Both the position numbers and the translations under genes were made by a program. From assembly GCA_024400545.1 (NCBI GenBank), contig JAKSMO010000022.1:1-37542 (forward strand): a stretch of DNA of 37,542 bases, written 5' to 3'. Origin of the DNA: Bacteroidales bacterium (lineage in GTDB: Bacteria > Bacteroidota > Bacteroidia > Bacteroidales > P3). Shown here in pieces: positions 28,622 through 35,848 of the stretch. The notes beneath the pieces are model-generated. The model saw nothing but the letters and a program-made list of their open reading frames with translations. It was not told the origin of the DNA and made no database searches. How positions within the stretch are numbered: position 1 is the first letter of the stretch; each line of letters starts with the position of its first letter.

Positions 28622-29875
28622 ATGAGTGAAATATTAGATATTACAAAAACTAAGGTAAATGTAGGGAGCGAGTATGGCCATCTGAATGCCGTTTTGCTCC
28701 ATCGTCCTGGCGTTGAGATTGAGCGCATGACCCCCGCCACGGCCAACGATGCGCTGTATAGCGACATATTGTGCAAACATATCGTCGATAAAGAATATGG
28801 CAATTTTTGCGGTGTGTTTGAGAAATGGACCCAAGTGTTTTATGTGGAAGATCTGCTGGCTCAGCTGATGGATATGCCCGAGGTGCGTAAGGAAATGGTG
28901 GTGGAATGCTGCCGTTTGGACGAGTGCGACTTTTTGGTGGATTACTTGATGGGCTTGGACAGCAGAGCACTGGCCAAAGGCCTGATTGAGGGTGTGGACT
29001 ATAGGGCTGGCGTGGATCCCGAGATATTTGCCGAGGCACGCTACACGCTGAAACCTCTTTACAATCTTTTCTTCACCCGCGACGCATCATCGTCGGTTTA
29101 TAACGAGGTGCTGATTAACTCGATGTCTTTCCGTGTGCGCCAGCGCGAGACGGTTATCTATAAGTCTATCTTCAAGCACATCTTTAAGGCCAACACTATC
29201 TGCGCCATGGATGCCGACCCCGAGGGTCGTACCGAGGGTGGCGATGTGCAGATTGCGGCTCCCGATTTCCTGTGCATCGGCCAGGGTATCCGCACCAATG
29301 TGAAGGGTATCAACTATCTGGCTCAGAAATTTGCCAAGGAGCGTAAGCAGTTCCGTATCCTTACGCAGGAGTTGCCACACCATCCCGATTCGTTTATTCA
29401 CCTGGATATGGTGCATACTTTCTTGGGTGCGCACGACCTGATGGTGTATAAGCCCATGATTGACAAGACGGGCCTGTTTGCAGGCAAGGCTACCACGCTG
29501 ATTACTTGCGACAACGGCAAGATCACCTATAAGGAAATGCCCAATATGCTGGAAGGCTTGAAGGCTTGCGGCATGGAGATGAACCCGGTGTTTTGTGGTG
29601 GCGGCGATCTGTGGTATCAGGACCGCGATCAATGGCACAGCGGCGCCAACTTCTTTGCCCTGGACGACGGCAAGGTGATCGGTTATGAGCGCAACCTGCA
29701 TACTATCGAGTCGCTCAACAAGGCAGGCTTTGAGGTGCTTCAGGCCGAAGATGTGTGCAGCGGCAAAGTGGATATGCACGACTACAAGAAATTTGTGGTT
29801 ACCTTCAAGGCCAGCGAACTGCCCCGAGGTGGTGGCGGCGCCCGTTGCATGACCATGCCCATCAACCGCGACTAG
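28622..29875 (+). CDS. arcA: Arginine deiminase
   Basis: ArcA hydrolyses L-arginine to citrulline and ammonia, the first step of the arginine deiminase pathway, which yields ATP via carbamoyl phosphate and raises local pH. At 417 residues the protein is the usual length. The guanidino-group deiminase signatures are all present: FTRD (151-154), EGGD (205-208), HLDMVHTFL with His260 and Asp262, and the C-terminal GGGGARCMTMPI with catalytic Cys409. No arcB, arcC or antiporter arcD is adjacent, so citrulline use must depend on genes elsewhere, or ammonia production alone is the point. The start ATG at 28622 follows an AT-rich leader from its own promoter. Confidence 0.94.
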   Translation: MSEILDITKTKVNVGSEYGHLNAVLLHRPGVEIERMTPATANDALYSDILCKHIVDKEYGNFCGVFEKWTQVFYVEDLLAQLMDMPEVRKEMVVECCRLDECDFLVDYLMGLDSRALAKGLIEGVDYRAGVDPEIFAEARYTLKPLYNLFFTRDASSSVYNEVLINSMSFRVRQRETVIYKSIFKHIFKANTICAMDADPEGRTEGGDVQIAAPDFLCIGQGIRTNVKGINYLAQKFAKERKQFRILTQELPHHPDSFIHLDMVHTFLGAHDLMVYKPMIDKTGLFAGKATTLITCDNGKITYKEMPNMLEGLKACGMEMNPVFCGGGDLWYQDRDQWHSGANFFALDDGKVIGYERNLHTIESLNKAGFEVLQAEDVCSGKVDMHDYKKFVVTFKASELPRGGGGARCMTMPINRD

Positions 29876-29939
29876 TTGCGAGTACGGTTGTCTGCTACAA
29901 CATTACAATAAAGAATAAGTACAAAAAATAATTAATAAC

Positions 29940-32900
29940 ATGAAAAAGTATCATCTGATGAACAACATTATAGGCTGGGCAGTTTGCCTTGTGGCCTGTA
30001 TTGTTTACATCCTTACCGCCGAGGCCACCGCATCGTGGTGGGATTGTGGCGAGTACATCGCTACAGCTTCGAAATTGCAAGTGGGTCACCCTCCGGGAGC
30101 ACCTTCGTTCCAACTTATTGGCCGAATGTTCTCGATGTTCTCATCGCCTGAGAATGTGGCACATGCAGTGAATGTGATGTCGGCAGTGTGCAGTGGTTTC
30201 ACCATCCTGTTCCTGTTTTGGGGCATCACCCTTTTGGGCAAGCATCTGCTGCCCGATCCCAAGAATCCCGATTTGAAGGATTTCCGTACCTGGGGTGTGT
30301 ATGCTGCAGGTATTGTGGGTGCTTTGGCTTATACTTTTAGCGATACATTCTGGTTCTCGGCAGTAGAGGGCGAGGTTTATGCTATGTCGTCGTTCTTTAC
30401 GGCGGTGGTGTTCTGGGCCATCCTCAAATGGGAGGAGCAGGCCGACGATCCTCGTTCGCTACGATGGCTGGTGCTTGTGTGCCTGTTGGTAGGTGTGGCT
30501 ATTGGCGTGCACTTGCTCAACTTGCTTACCGTGCCCGCAATTGTGTATGTGGTATATTTCCGCAAATGGGAGAAGACCACATTTAAGGGCTTTATGTGGA
30601 GCGGCGTGATCAGCGTGCTGCTGCTTGCCCTTATCCTGTGGGGCATCATTCCCGGTATCGTAAATGTGGATTCGGCTTTCGACGTGTTCTTTGTCAATAC
30701 GTTGGGTCTGCCCTTCAATAGCGGCACCATCTTCTTCTTCTTGCTGCTTGCAGCCTTTATTGTTTGGGCTTTGTGGTACACTTCGCCCAAAAAGAAGAAC
30801 AAGCCCGTGTGGAACGCTTCGGCTCTTGGCCTGCTGATGCTGGTTATCGGCTACAGCACTTTCTTTGTGCTTGTTATCCGTTCCAACACCAACACCCCGC
30901 TGAACGAGAACGCTCCCAAAGACGCTGTGGCTATGCGCGCCTATCTGGGTCGCGAGCAGTATGGCCAGACTCCCCTGCTTACCGGTCAGTACTACACTGC
31001 CGGCATCCCCATCGACGCCAAGAAAGGCTACACCAAGTATGTGCGTGGCACCGATGAGAAGGGCAAGGACAAATATATTGCCGCTTCCTATCAGCAGAAG
31101 TTTATCTATCGTCAGAATCATACTGGCGTGTTCCCCCGTATGTATAGCGACGACAAGCGTTTGCGTCACCCCGAATTTTACGAGTTTTGGGCAGGCAAGT
31201 GCCATGGCGACCATAAGCCTACTGCCGCTCAGAACATGAAATATTTCCATGGCTATCAGATGGGCTTTATGTACTGGCGTTATTTTATGTGGAATTTCGC
31301 CGGCCGCCAAAACGATATCCAGGGTCATTATTTCAATGATGACGGTACGCGCGACTATATGAACGGCAACTGGATTTGCGGTATCAAGGCTATCGACCAG
31401 GCTCGCTTGGGTCCGCAGGACAATCTGCCCGACCACATGGCCAACAACAAGGCCCGCAACAAGTATTACCTGCTGCCTTTGCTGCTGGGTATTGCCGGCT
31501 TGCTGTATCATATCCGCCGCAATAAGAAAGATGCCTTTATCGTATTCATCATGTTCTTCATGACGGGTATTGCCATCGGTATCTATCTGAATATGCCTCC
31601 CCGCCAGCCTCGTGAGCGCGACTATGCCTTTGTGGGTTCGTTCAGCTTCTTCGCTATGTGGATTGGTTTGGGCGTGATGGCCTTGGCCGACTGGCTGACT
31701 CGTTTGCTCAAAAAGGAGTCGCTGTATAAGATTGTAATGCCCGTAGTGTTTGTGCTGTGCATGCTGGGTGTGCCCGTGCTGATGGCCAACGAGAACTGGG
31801 ACGACCACGACCGTAGCGAGAAATATGCTGCCCGCGATTTTGCCAAGAACTATCTGGCCTCGGTCAACAACAACGGCGTGCTCATCACTTTTGGCGATAA
31901 CGACACATTCCCCTTGTGGTATGCCCAGGAGGTGGAGGGATTCCGCACCGATGTGCGCATCCTCAACTATACCCTTAGCGGCATGCATTGGTATTGCGAG
32001 CAGCTCTTCAACAAACTTTATGAGAGCGAAGCTGTGGATTTCACCCTCACCAAGGATTTCTATGGTTTGGGCAAGGATATTGTCTATCTGCAGGATCGCA
32101 GCAACGAGTACTACGAGGTTACCGATATTCTGGCCCTCTTGCGCGATCACCCCGAGAAGTTCAAGGTGGTAGATGGCCGCGGCGAGACCGTTACCCTGCT
32201 CCCCACCACCCATTTCAAGATCACCCTGGATATTCCCGACCTGGTGAAGCGTGGCGTTATTCCTGCCGCATTGGCCGACAAGGTGGATCCCGAAATCAAA
32301 TGGCAGGTGACTAAGGGCAGCTTGATGCGTCACGAACTCATGGTGCTGGATATGCTTGGCACCAACAAGTTCAAGCGTGATATCAATATCATGAACCCCG
32401 GTTACATCAAAGATGTGTTTGCTCCCGTGCGCCACTATGTGGTGCAGGAGGGCATGAACTTCAAGCTGGTTCCCTACAAGGCCGAAATTTCGCAGCCCGT
32501 ACTCTACGACAACCGCGAGAACAAGTATGTGCTCCAGTCGTTTACCGAGGAAAGCTACGACTACTTCCTGCACGGCTATAAGGGTGCTGACGGCGAGATG
32601 CACGAGCTGGAATGGGGCAACCTGAACAGCGACATCTATGTTGACCCCGTGAGCGAAAACATGGGTACCGTTCAGCGTCAGACCTTCTGCATCGCTGCTC
32701 GCGAACTCTTGCAGAAAGGCGACACCGCTCGTGCTCGTCAGATGTTGGAACTCAGCGACAAATTCTTCCCCAAGACTAACTTTGTGCTTGATAAATACAG
32801 TCTGATTATGGTGGACCTTTATGCCGATGTATTCGGCAAGGACCGTGCCGCCGAAATCTGGGATGGTATTTTCAACTACTATAGTCAGGATCTTGCTTAC

Positions 32901-33068
32901 TACGGTCAGTATCAGAAAACTGCCAAGGCATCGGGTGTGTATCAGCTTCAGCAGGAAACCACTCAGCTTATCTATGCCCTTAGCCGTTTGGCTGTTGAGG
33001 TTTTGAACGACAAGACCCGCGAGGCTCAGTGCAACACGCTGATTGGCCAGGCGGGCTATCAAATCTAA
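29940..33068 (+). CDS. DUF2723-family polytopic membrane protein, probable glycosyltransferase-like (TMEM260-like)
   Basis: 1042 residues. The N-terminal part carries the family signature SWWDCGEYIATASKLQVGHP (about residues 33-52) followed by PPGAP, and around a dozen hydrophobic helices up to about residue 630. A long soluble C-terminal part (GDNDTFPLWYAQEVEGFRTD and onward) follows on the outside. DUF2723 proteins share the GT-C-like layout; the animal homologue TMEM260 is reported as an O-mannosyltransferase acting on IPT domains. For the bacterial members the acceptor is not established to my knowledge, so a protein or glycan glycosylation role is inference. It starts 64 bases after arcA, and the next gene follows within 12 bases. 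Confidence 0.88.
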   Translation: MKKYHLMNNIIGWAVCLVACIVYILTAEATASWWDCGEYIATASKLQVGHPPGAPSFQLIGRMFSMFSSPENVAHAVNVMSAVCSGFTILFLFWGITLLGKHLLPDPKNPDLKDFRTWGVYAAGIVGALAYTFSDTFWFSAVEGEVYAMSSFFTAVVFWAILKWEEQADDPRSLRWLVLVCLLVGVAIGVHLLNLLTVPAIVYVVYFRKWEKTTFKGFMWSGVISVLLLALILWGIIPGIVNVDSAFDVFFVNTLGLPFNSGTIFFFLLLAAFIVWALWYTSPKKKNKPVWNASALGLLMLVIGYSTFFVLVIRSNTNTPLNENAPKDAVAMRAYLGREQYGQTPLLTGQYYTAGIPIDAKKGYTKYVRGTDEKGKDKYIAASYQQKFIYRQNHTGVFPRMYSDDKRLRHPEFYEFWAGKCHGDHKPTAAQNMKYFHGYQMGFMYWRYFMWNFAGRQNDIQGHYFNDDGTRDYMNGNWICGIKAIDQARLGPQDNLPDHMANNKARNKYYLLPLLLGIAGLLYHIRRNKKDAFIVFIMFFMTGIAIGIYLNMPPRQPRERDYAFVGSFSFFAMWIGLGVMALADWLTRLLKKESLYKIVMPVVFVLCMLGVPVLMANENWDDHDRSEKYAARDFAKNYLASVNNNGVLITFGDNDTFPLWYAQEVEGFRTDVRILNYTLSGMHWYCEQLFNKLYESEAVDFTLTKDFYGLGKDIVYLQDRSNEYYEVTDILALLRDHPEKFKVVDGRGETVTLLPTTHFKITLDIPDLVKRGVIPAALADKVDPEIKWQVTKGSLMRHELMVLDMLGTNKFKRDINIMNPGYIKDVFAPVRHYVVQEGMNFKLVPYKAEISQPVLYDNRENKYVLQSFTEESYDYFLHGYKGADGEMHELEWGNLNSDIYVDPVSENMGTVQRQTFCIAARELLQKGDTARARQMLELSDKFFPKTNFVLDKYSLIMVDLYADVFGKDRAAEIWDGIFNYYSQDLAYYGQYQKTAKASGVYQLQQETTQLIYALSRLAVEVLNDKTREAQCNTLIGQAGYQI

Positions 33069-33079
33069 CCTTTCGTGTT

Positions 33080-33334
33080 GTGAGCAATAAAGTTAAGACA
33101 CCGAAAACTAAAAAATTCAGCATTACCCTCCCCGAGAGGGAGGGTAAGTTGCTGAAAATGTATGCTCAGGATTATGGTATTACCCGCCCTATGGCTCTCC
33201 GCCGTATGGTGCGCGAAGGACTTAAGGCCTATCAGCAGGCCAAGGGCACAATCCAGCCCGACAATCAATTAGGACTCTTTGACCCCTTGCAGATGGACAT
33301 CTTCGACGAAATAGCCAACGAAGAAGGCAAATAG
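33080..33334 (+). CDS. Small ribbon-helix-helix protein, possible DNA-binding regulator
   Basis: 84 residues from GTG 33080, which lies 11 bases after the preceding stop; an upstream GTG at 33029 would overlap the DUF2723 gene and add residues with no relation to the fold. KKFSITLPEREGKLLKMYAQ begins with a beta strand and is followed by two helices (to about residue 47, TRPMALRRMVREGLKAYQQ), as in the Arc/MetJ ribbon-helix-helix fold. The acidic C-terminal tail (GLFDPLQMDIFDEIANEEGK) is atypical and might contact a partner. No toxin gene is next to it, so it is not an obvious antitoxin. Target unknown. Confidence 0.75.
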   Translation: MSNKVKTPKTKKFSITLPEREGKLLKMYAQDYGITRPMALRRMVREGLKAYQQAKGTIQPDNQLGLFDPLQMDIFDEIANEEGK

Positions 33335-33373
33335 TCCGCCATAAACCCTACTTCACTTATAAATAAAATAATA

Positions 33374-34522
33374 ATGAAACACATCACTCTTTTAGTTCTA
33401 GCGTTGGCGATGGCCTTGGGTGCCGTTGCGCAGGATAGCTGTGTGGCCGATTCCGCCATGGCTCAGCACGACACCTTGGCGGTAGGCGAGAGTGAGCAGG
33501 CCGAAGAGCCGTTCAACCCCGGCGCCATCATCATCGGCCATATTATCGATGCCCACAGCTGGCACCTTTTCGACTACACCGACCGCAACGGTCACGAACA
33601 TGCTGTGGCTGTTCCCCTGCCCGTCATCCTTATCCATGATGGGCATCTTTATTGTTTCTCCTCCGCACGTTTCGAGCACGGACACGCCTCGTACAAGGGA
33701 TTTGCCCTTGTGGGTGGCGGTGTGGAACGAGAAGAGATTATTTGTGTGGGGGCTGACGGCAGCCCCATTGCCGACGCAGCAGGCAATATCGTCAAGCCCT
33801 TGGATTTCTCCATCTCTAAGATTCCGGCTGCTATAATGATAATCGTTGCAATGATCATCGTCATCGTGATGGTGGCCAAGCAAGGATATAAAAAACGTGA
33901 AAATCAAGCGCCTCATGGCCTACAATCGTTGGTGGAACTGCTCGTTGTGTTTGTGCGCGACAGCATTGCCAAACCCATGATTGGCGAGGCCCGCTATCAA
34001 AAATATCTCCCTTATCTGCTCACCCTCTTTTTCTTTATCTTTTTCAGCAACTGCATGGGTCTCATACCTTTCTTCCCTGCAGGTGCCAATGTTACGGGCA
34101 ATATAGGTGTAACCGCCACCCTGGCCATCATCACCTTCTTTATCACCAATCTCAGCGGCAACAAGCATTATTGGATCGATATTTTCAACACCCCGGGTGT
34201 GCCTGCATGGCTGAAAATCTTTCCCCTGATGCCCGTTGTGGAATTTGTGGGCGTGCTTACCAAACCCATTGTGCTGATGATACGACTCTTTGCCAACATG
34301 ACGGCAGGCCATATCGTAGTGCTGGGCTTTGTGGTGCTCATCTTCATCCTTAGCAACACCCTTAGCATGGGCGTGGGTGCCGGCGTTTCGGTATTCTCGG
34401 TGCTTTTTAGCGTGTTTATCAGCGTGCTGGAATGCTTGGTGGCCTATATCCAAGCCTTTGTGTTCACCATGCTCACCGCGCTGTATATCGGGGCTGCCGT
34501 GGCCGAACCTCATCATAAATAG
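33374..34522 (+). CDS. atpB: F-type ATP synthase subunit a
   Basis: Subunit a forms the proton half-channels of the Fo motor. The 382 residues include a signal-like N-terminus (MKHITLLVLALAMALGAVAQ) and a roughly 150-residue periplasmic part, an extension usual in Bacteroidota. The membrane domain carries the essential arginine Arg304 in KPIVLMIRLFANMTAGH, and a conserved NxMGLIPFF stretch near residues 226-234. It is probably functional. The gene is not followed by atpE or atpF, as in the usual operon, but by pgk 28 bases downstream. No promoter of its own is evident in the 39-base gap before it. Confidence 0.95.
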   Translation: MKHITLLVLALAMALGAVAQDSCVADSAMAQHDTLAVGESEQAEEPFNPGAIIIGHIIDAHSWHLFDYTDRNGHEHAVAVPLPVILIHDGHLYCFSSARFEHGHASYKGFALVGGGVEREEIICVGADGSPIADAAGNIVKPLDFSISKIPAAIMIIVAMIIVIVMVAKQGYKKRENQAPHGLQSLVELLVVFVRDSIAKPMIGEARYQKYLPYLLTLFFFIFFSNCMGLIPFFPAGANVTGNIGVTATLAIITFFITNLSGNKHYWIDIFNTPGVPAWLKIFPLMPVVEFVGVLTKPIVLMIRLFANMTAGHIVVLGFVVLIFILSNTLSMGVGAGVSVFSVLFSVFISVLECLVAYIQAFVFTMLTALYIGAAVAEPHHK

Positions 34523-34550
34523 ATAATCCAAAACAAAATACTTATAAACT

Positions 34551-35744
34551 ATGAAATCAATTAAAGATACTAATTTCGCAGGTCGTAAAGTCCTGGTCCG
34601 TGTGGACTTCAATGTCCCCATGGACGATAAAAAAAATATCACCGACGATACCCGCATCCGCGAGTCGCTCCCCACTATCAACAAACTGCTCGCCGACGGC
34701 GCTTCGTTGATCATCATGGCACACTTTGGCCGTCCCAAGGGTGGTTTTGATGCCGAACTCTCGCTGGCTCCCGTAGCCAAATATCTCGAAAGCCTCATCA
34801 ATCGTCCCGTGCAGTTCACCCAGGCCCTTCTGGGCGAAGGCAAGGCCGAAGAGATGGCCGCCAACCTCAAGGCAGGCGAAGTGATGCTGCTTGAGAACAT
34901 CCGTTTCTATGAAGGTGAGACCAAGGGCGACGAGGCTCTTGCCCAGCAGCTGGCCAACCTTGGCGACTGCTACGTGAACGACGCTTTTGGTGCCGCTCAC
35001 CGCGAGCATAGCTCCACCGCTACTATTGCCAAGTTCTTCCCCAACGACAAATACTTCGGTTTGCTTATGGAGAACGAGGTGGTGAACCTCGAAAAACTCA
35101 TGACCAACGCTCCCCGTCCCTTCACCGCCATCATCGGCGGCAGCAAGGTGAGCAGCAAAATCGGTATTCTCGAGAACCTTATCGACAAAGTCGATAACAT
35201 GGTCATCATTGGCGGTATGCGCTACACTTTCACCAAGGCCCTGGGTGGCAAGATCGGCAACTCTATCCACGAAGACGACAAGATGCCCCTCGCCCTCGAA
35301 CTCATGCAGAAGATGAAAGACCACGGCGTCAACTACTTCCTGCCTACCGACAGCGTGATCGCCGACGATTTCAGCAACGATGCCAACACCCAGATCGTAC
35401 CCTCCGACCAGGTGCCCGACGGCTGGGAGTCTATGGACTGCGGCCCCGAGAGCTGCAAGATGCTTCGCGATGTGATTATGAACTCCAAGACCATTCTTTG
35501 GAACGGTCCTGCCGGTGTGTTTGAAATCCCCAACTTCGCAAAGGGTACCATGGAAATAGCCAAATGCGTGGCCGAAGCCTGCAAGCAGGGCACTTTTGCC
35601 GCTGTGGGTGGTGGCGACTCTGTGGCTGCCGTCAAGCAGATGGGCCTTGCCGACCAGATGAGCTATGTCTCCACAGGTGGCGGCGCTATGCTCGAATACC
35701 TCGAGGGTAAGACCCTCCCCGGCATCGCAGCCATTGAAAAATAG
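34551..35744 (+). CDS. pgk: Phosphoglycerate kinase
   Basis: Phosphoglycerate kinase transfers the phosphate of 1,3-bisphosphoglycerate to ADP in glycolysis. At 397 residues it has the normal length. Motifs include VLVRVDFNVPMDD (about 14-26), LLENIRFYEGETKGD (about 108-122), ILENLIDKVDNMVIIGGM around the hinge, GPAGVFE, and the nucleotide-binding GGGDSVAAV. Start ATG 34551 agrees with MKSIKDTNFAGRKVLVRV. It lies 28 bases after atpB, so the two may be co-transcribed, coupling two ATP-related genes, though not from any known common operon. The sequence looks intact. Confidence 0.97.
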   Translation: MKSIKDTNFAGRKVLVRVDFNVPMDDKKNITDDTRIRESLPTINKLLADGASLIIMAHFGRPKGGFDAELSLAPVAKYLESLINRPVQFTQALLGEGKAEEMAANLKAGEVMLLENIRFYEGETKGDEALAQQLANLGDCYVNDAFGAAHREHSSTATIAKFFPNDKYFGLLMENEVVNLEKLMTNAPRPFTAIIGGSKVSSKIGILENLIDKVDNMVIIGGMRYTFTKALGGKIGNSIHEDDKMPLALELMQKMKDHGVNYFLPTDSVIADDFSNDANTQIVPSDQVPDGWESMDCGPESCKMLRDVIMNSKTILWNGPAGVFEIPNFAKGTMEIAKCVAEACKQGTFAAVGGGDSVAAVKQMGLADQMSYVSTGGGAMLEYLEGKTLPGIAAIEK

Positions 35745-35747
35745 TGA

Positions 35748-35820
35748 CTGTGAATTGTGAATAATGAATTGTGAATTGTGAATTGTGAATAGTGGTGCTA
35801 AGCCTCAATTCACAGTTCAC
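35748..35820. repeat. Short GAATTGTGAAT tandem repeats with complementary copy
   Basis: Starting at 35748 the spacer holds five closely packed forms of GAATTGTGA/GAATAATGA. A complementary stretch, CAATTCACAG at 35806-35815, is the exact reverse complement of CTGTGAATTG at 35748-35757, so the region can fold into a long imperfect hairpin after pgk. Without a T-run it is not a standard terminator. Such simple repeats are known from Bacteroidota intergenic DNA. Confidence 0.7.
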
Positions 35821-35848
35821 CTATCATAATACGCCAATCAGCAACCCG

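Noticed and set aside
30459-33062. 867-codon open frame on the minus strand opposite the DUF2723 gene
   Set aside because: It lies fully antisense to a gene with clear family motifs. The translation is rich in His, Gln and Val without domain features, as expected from reverse-strand reading of a biased coding sequence.
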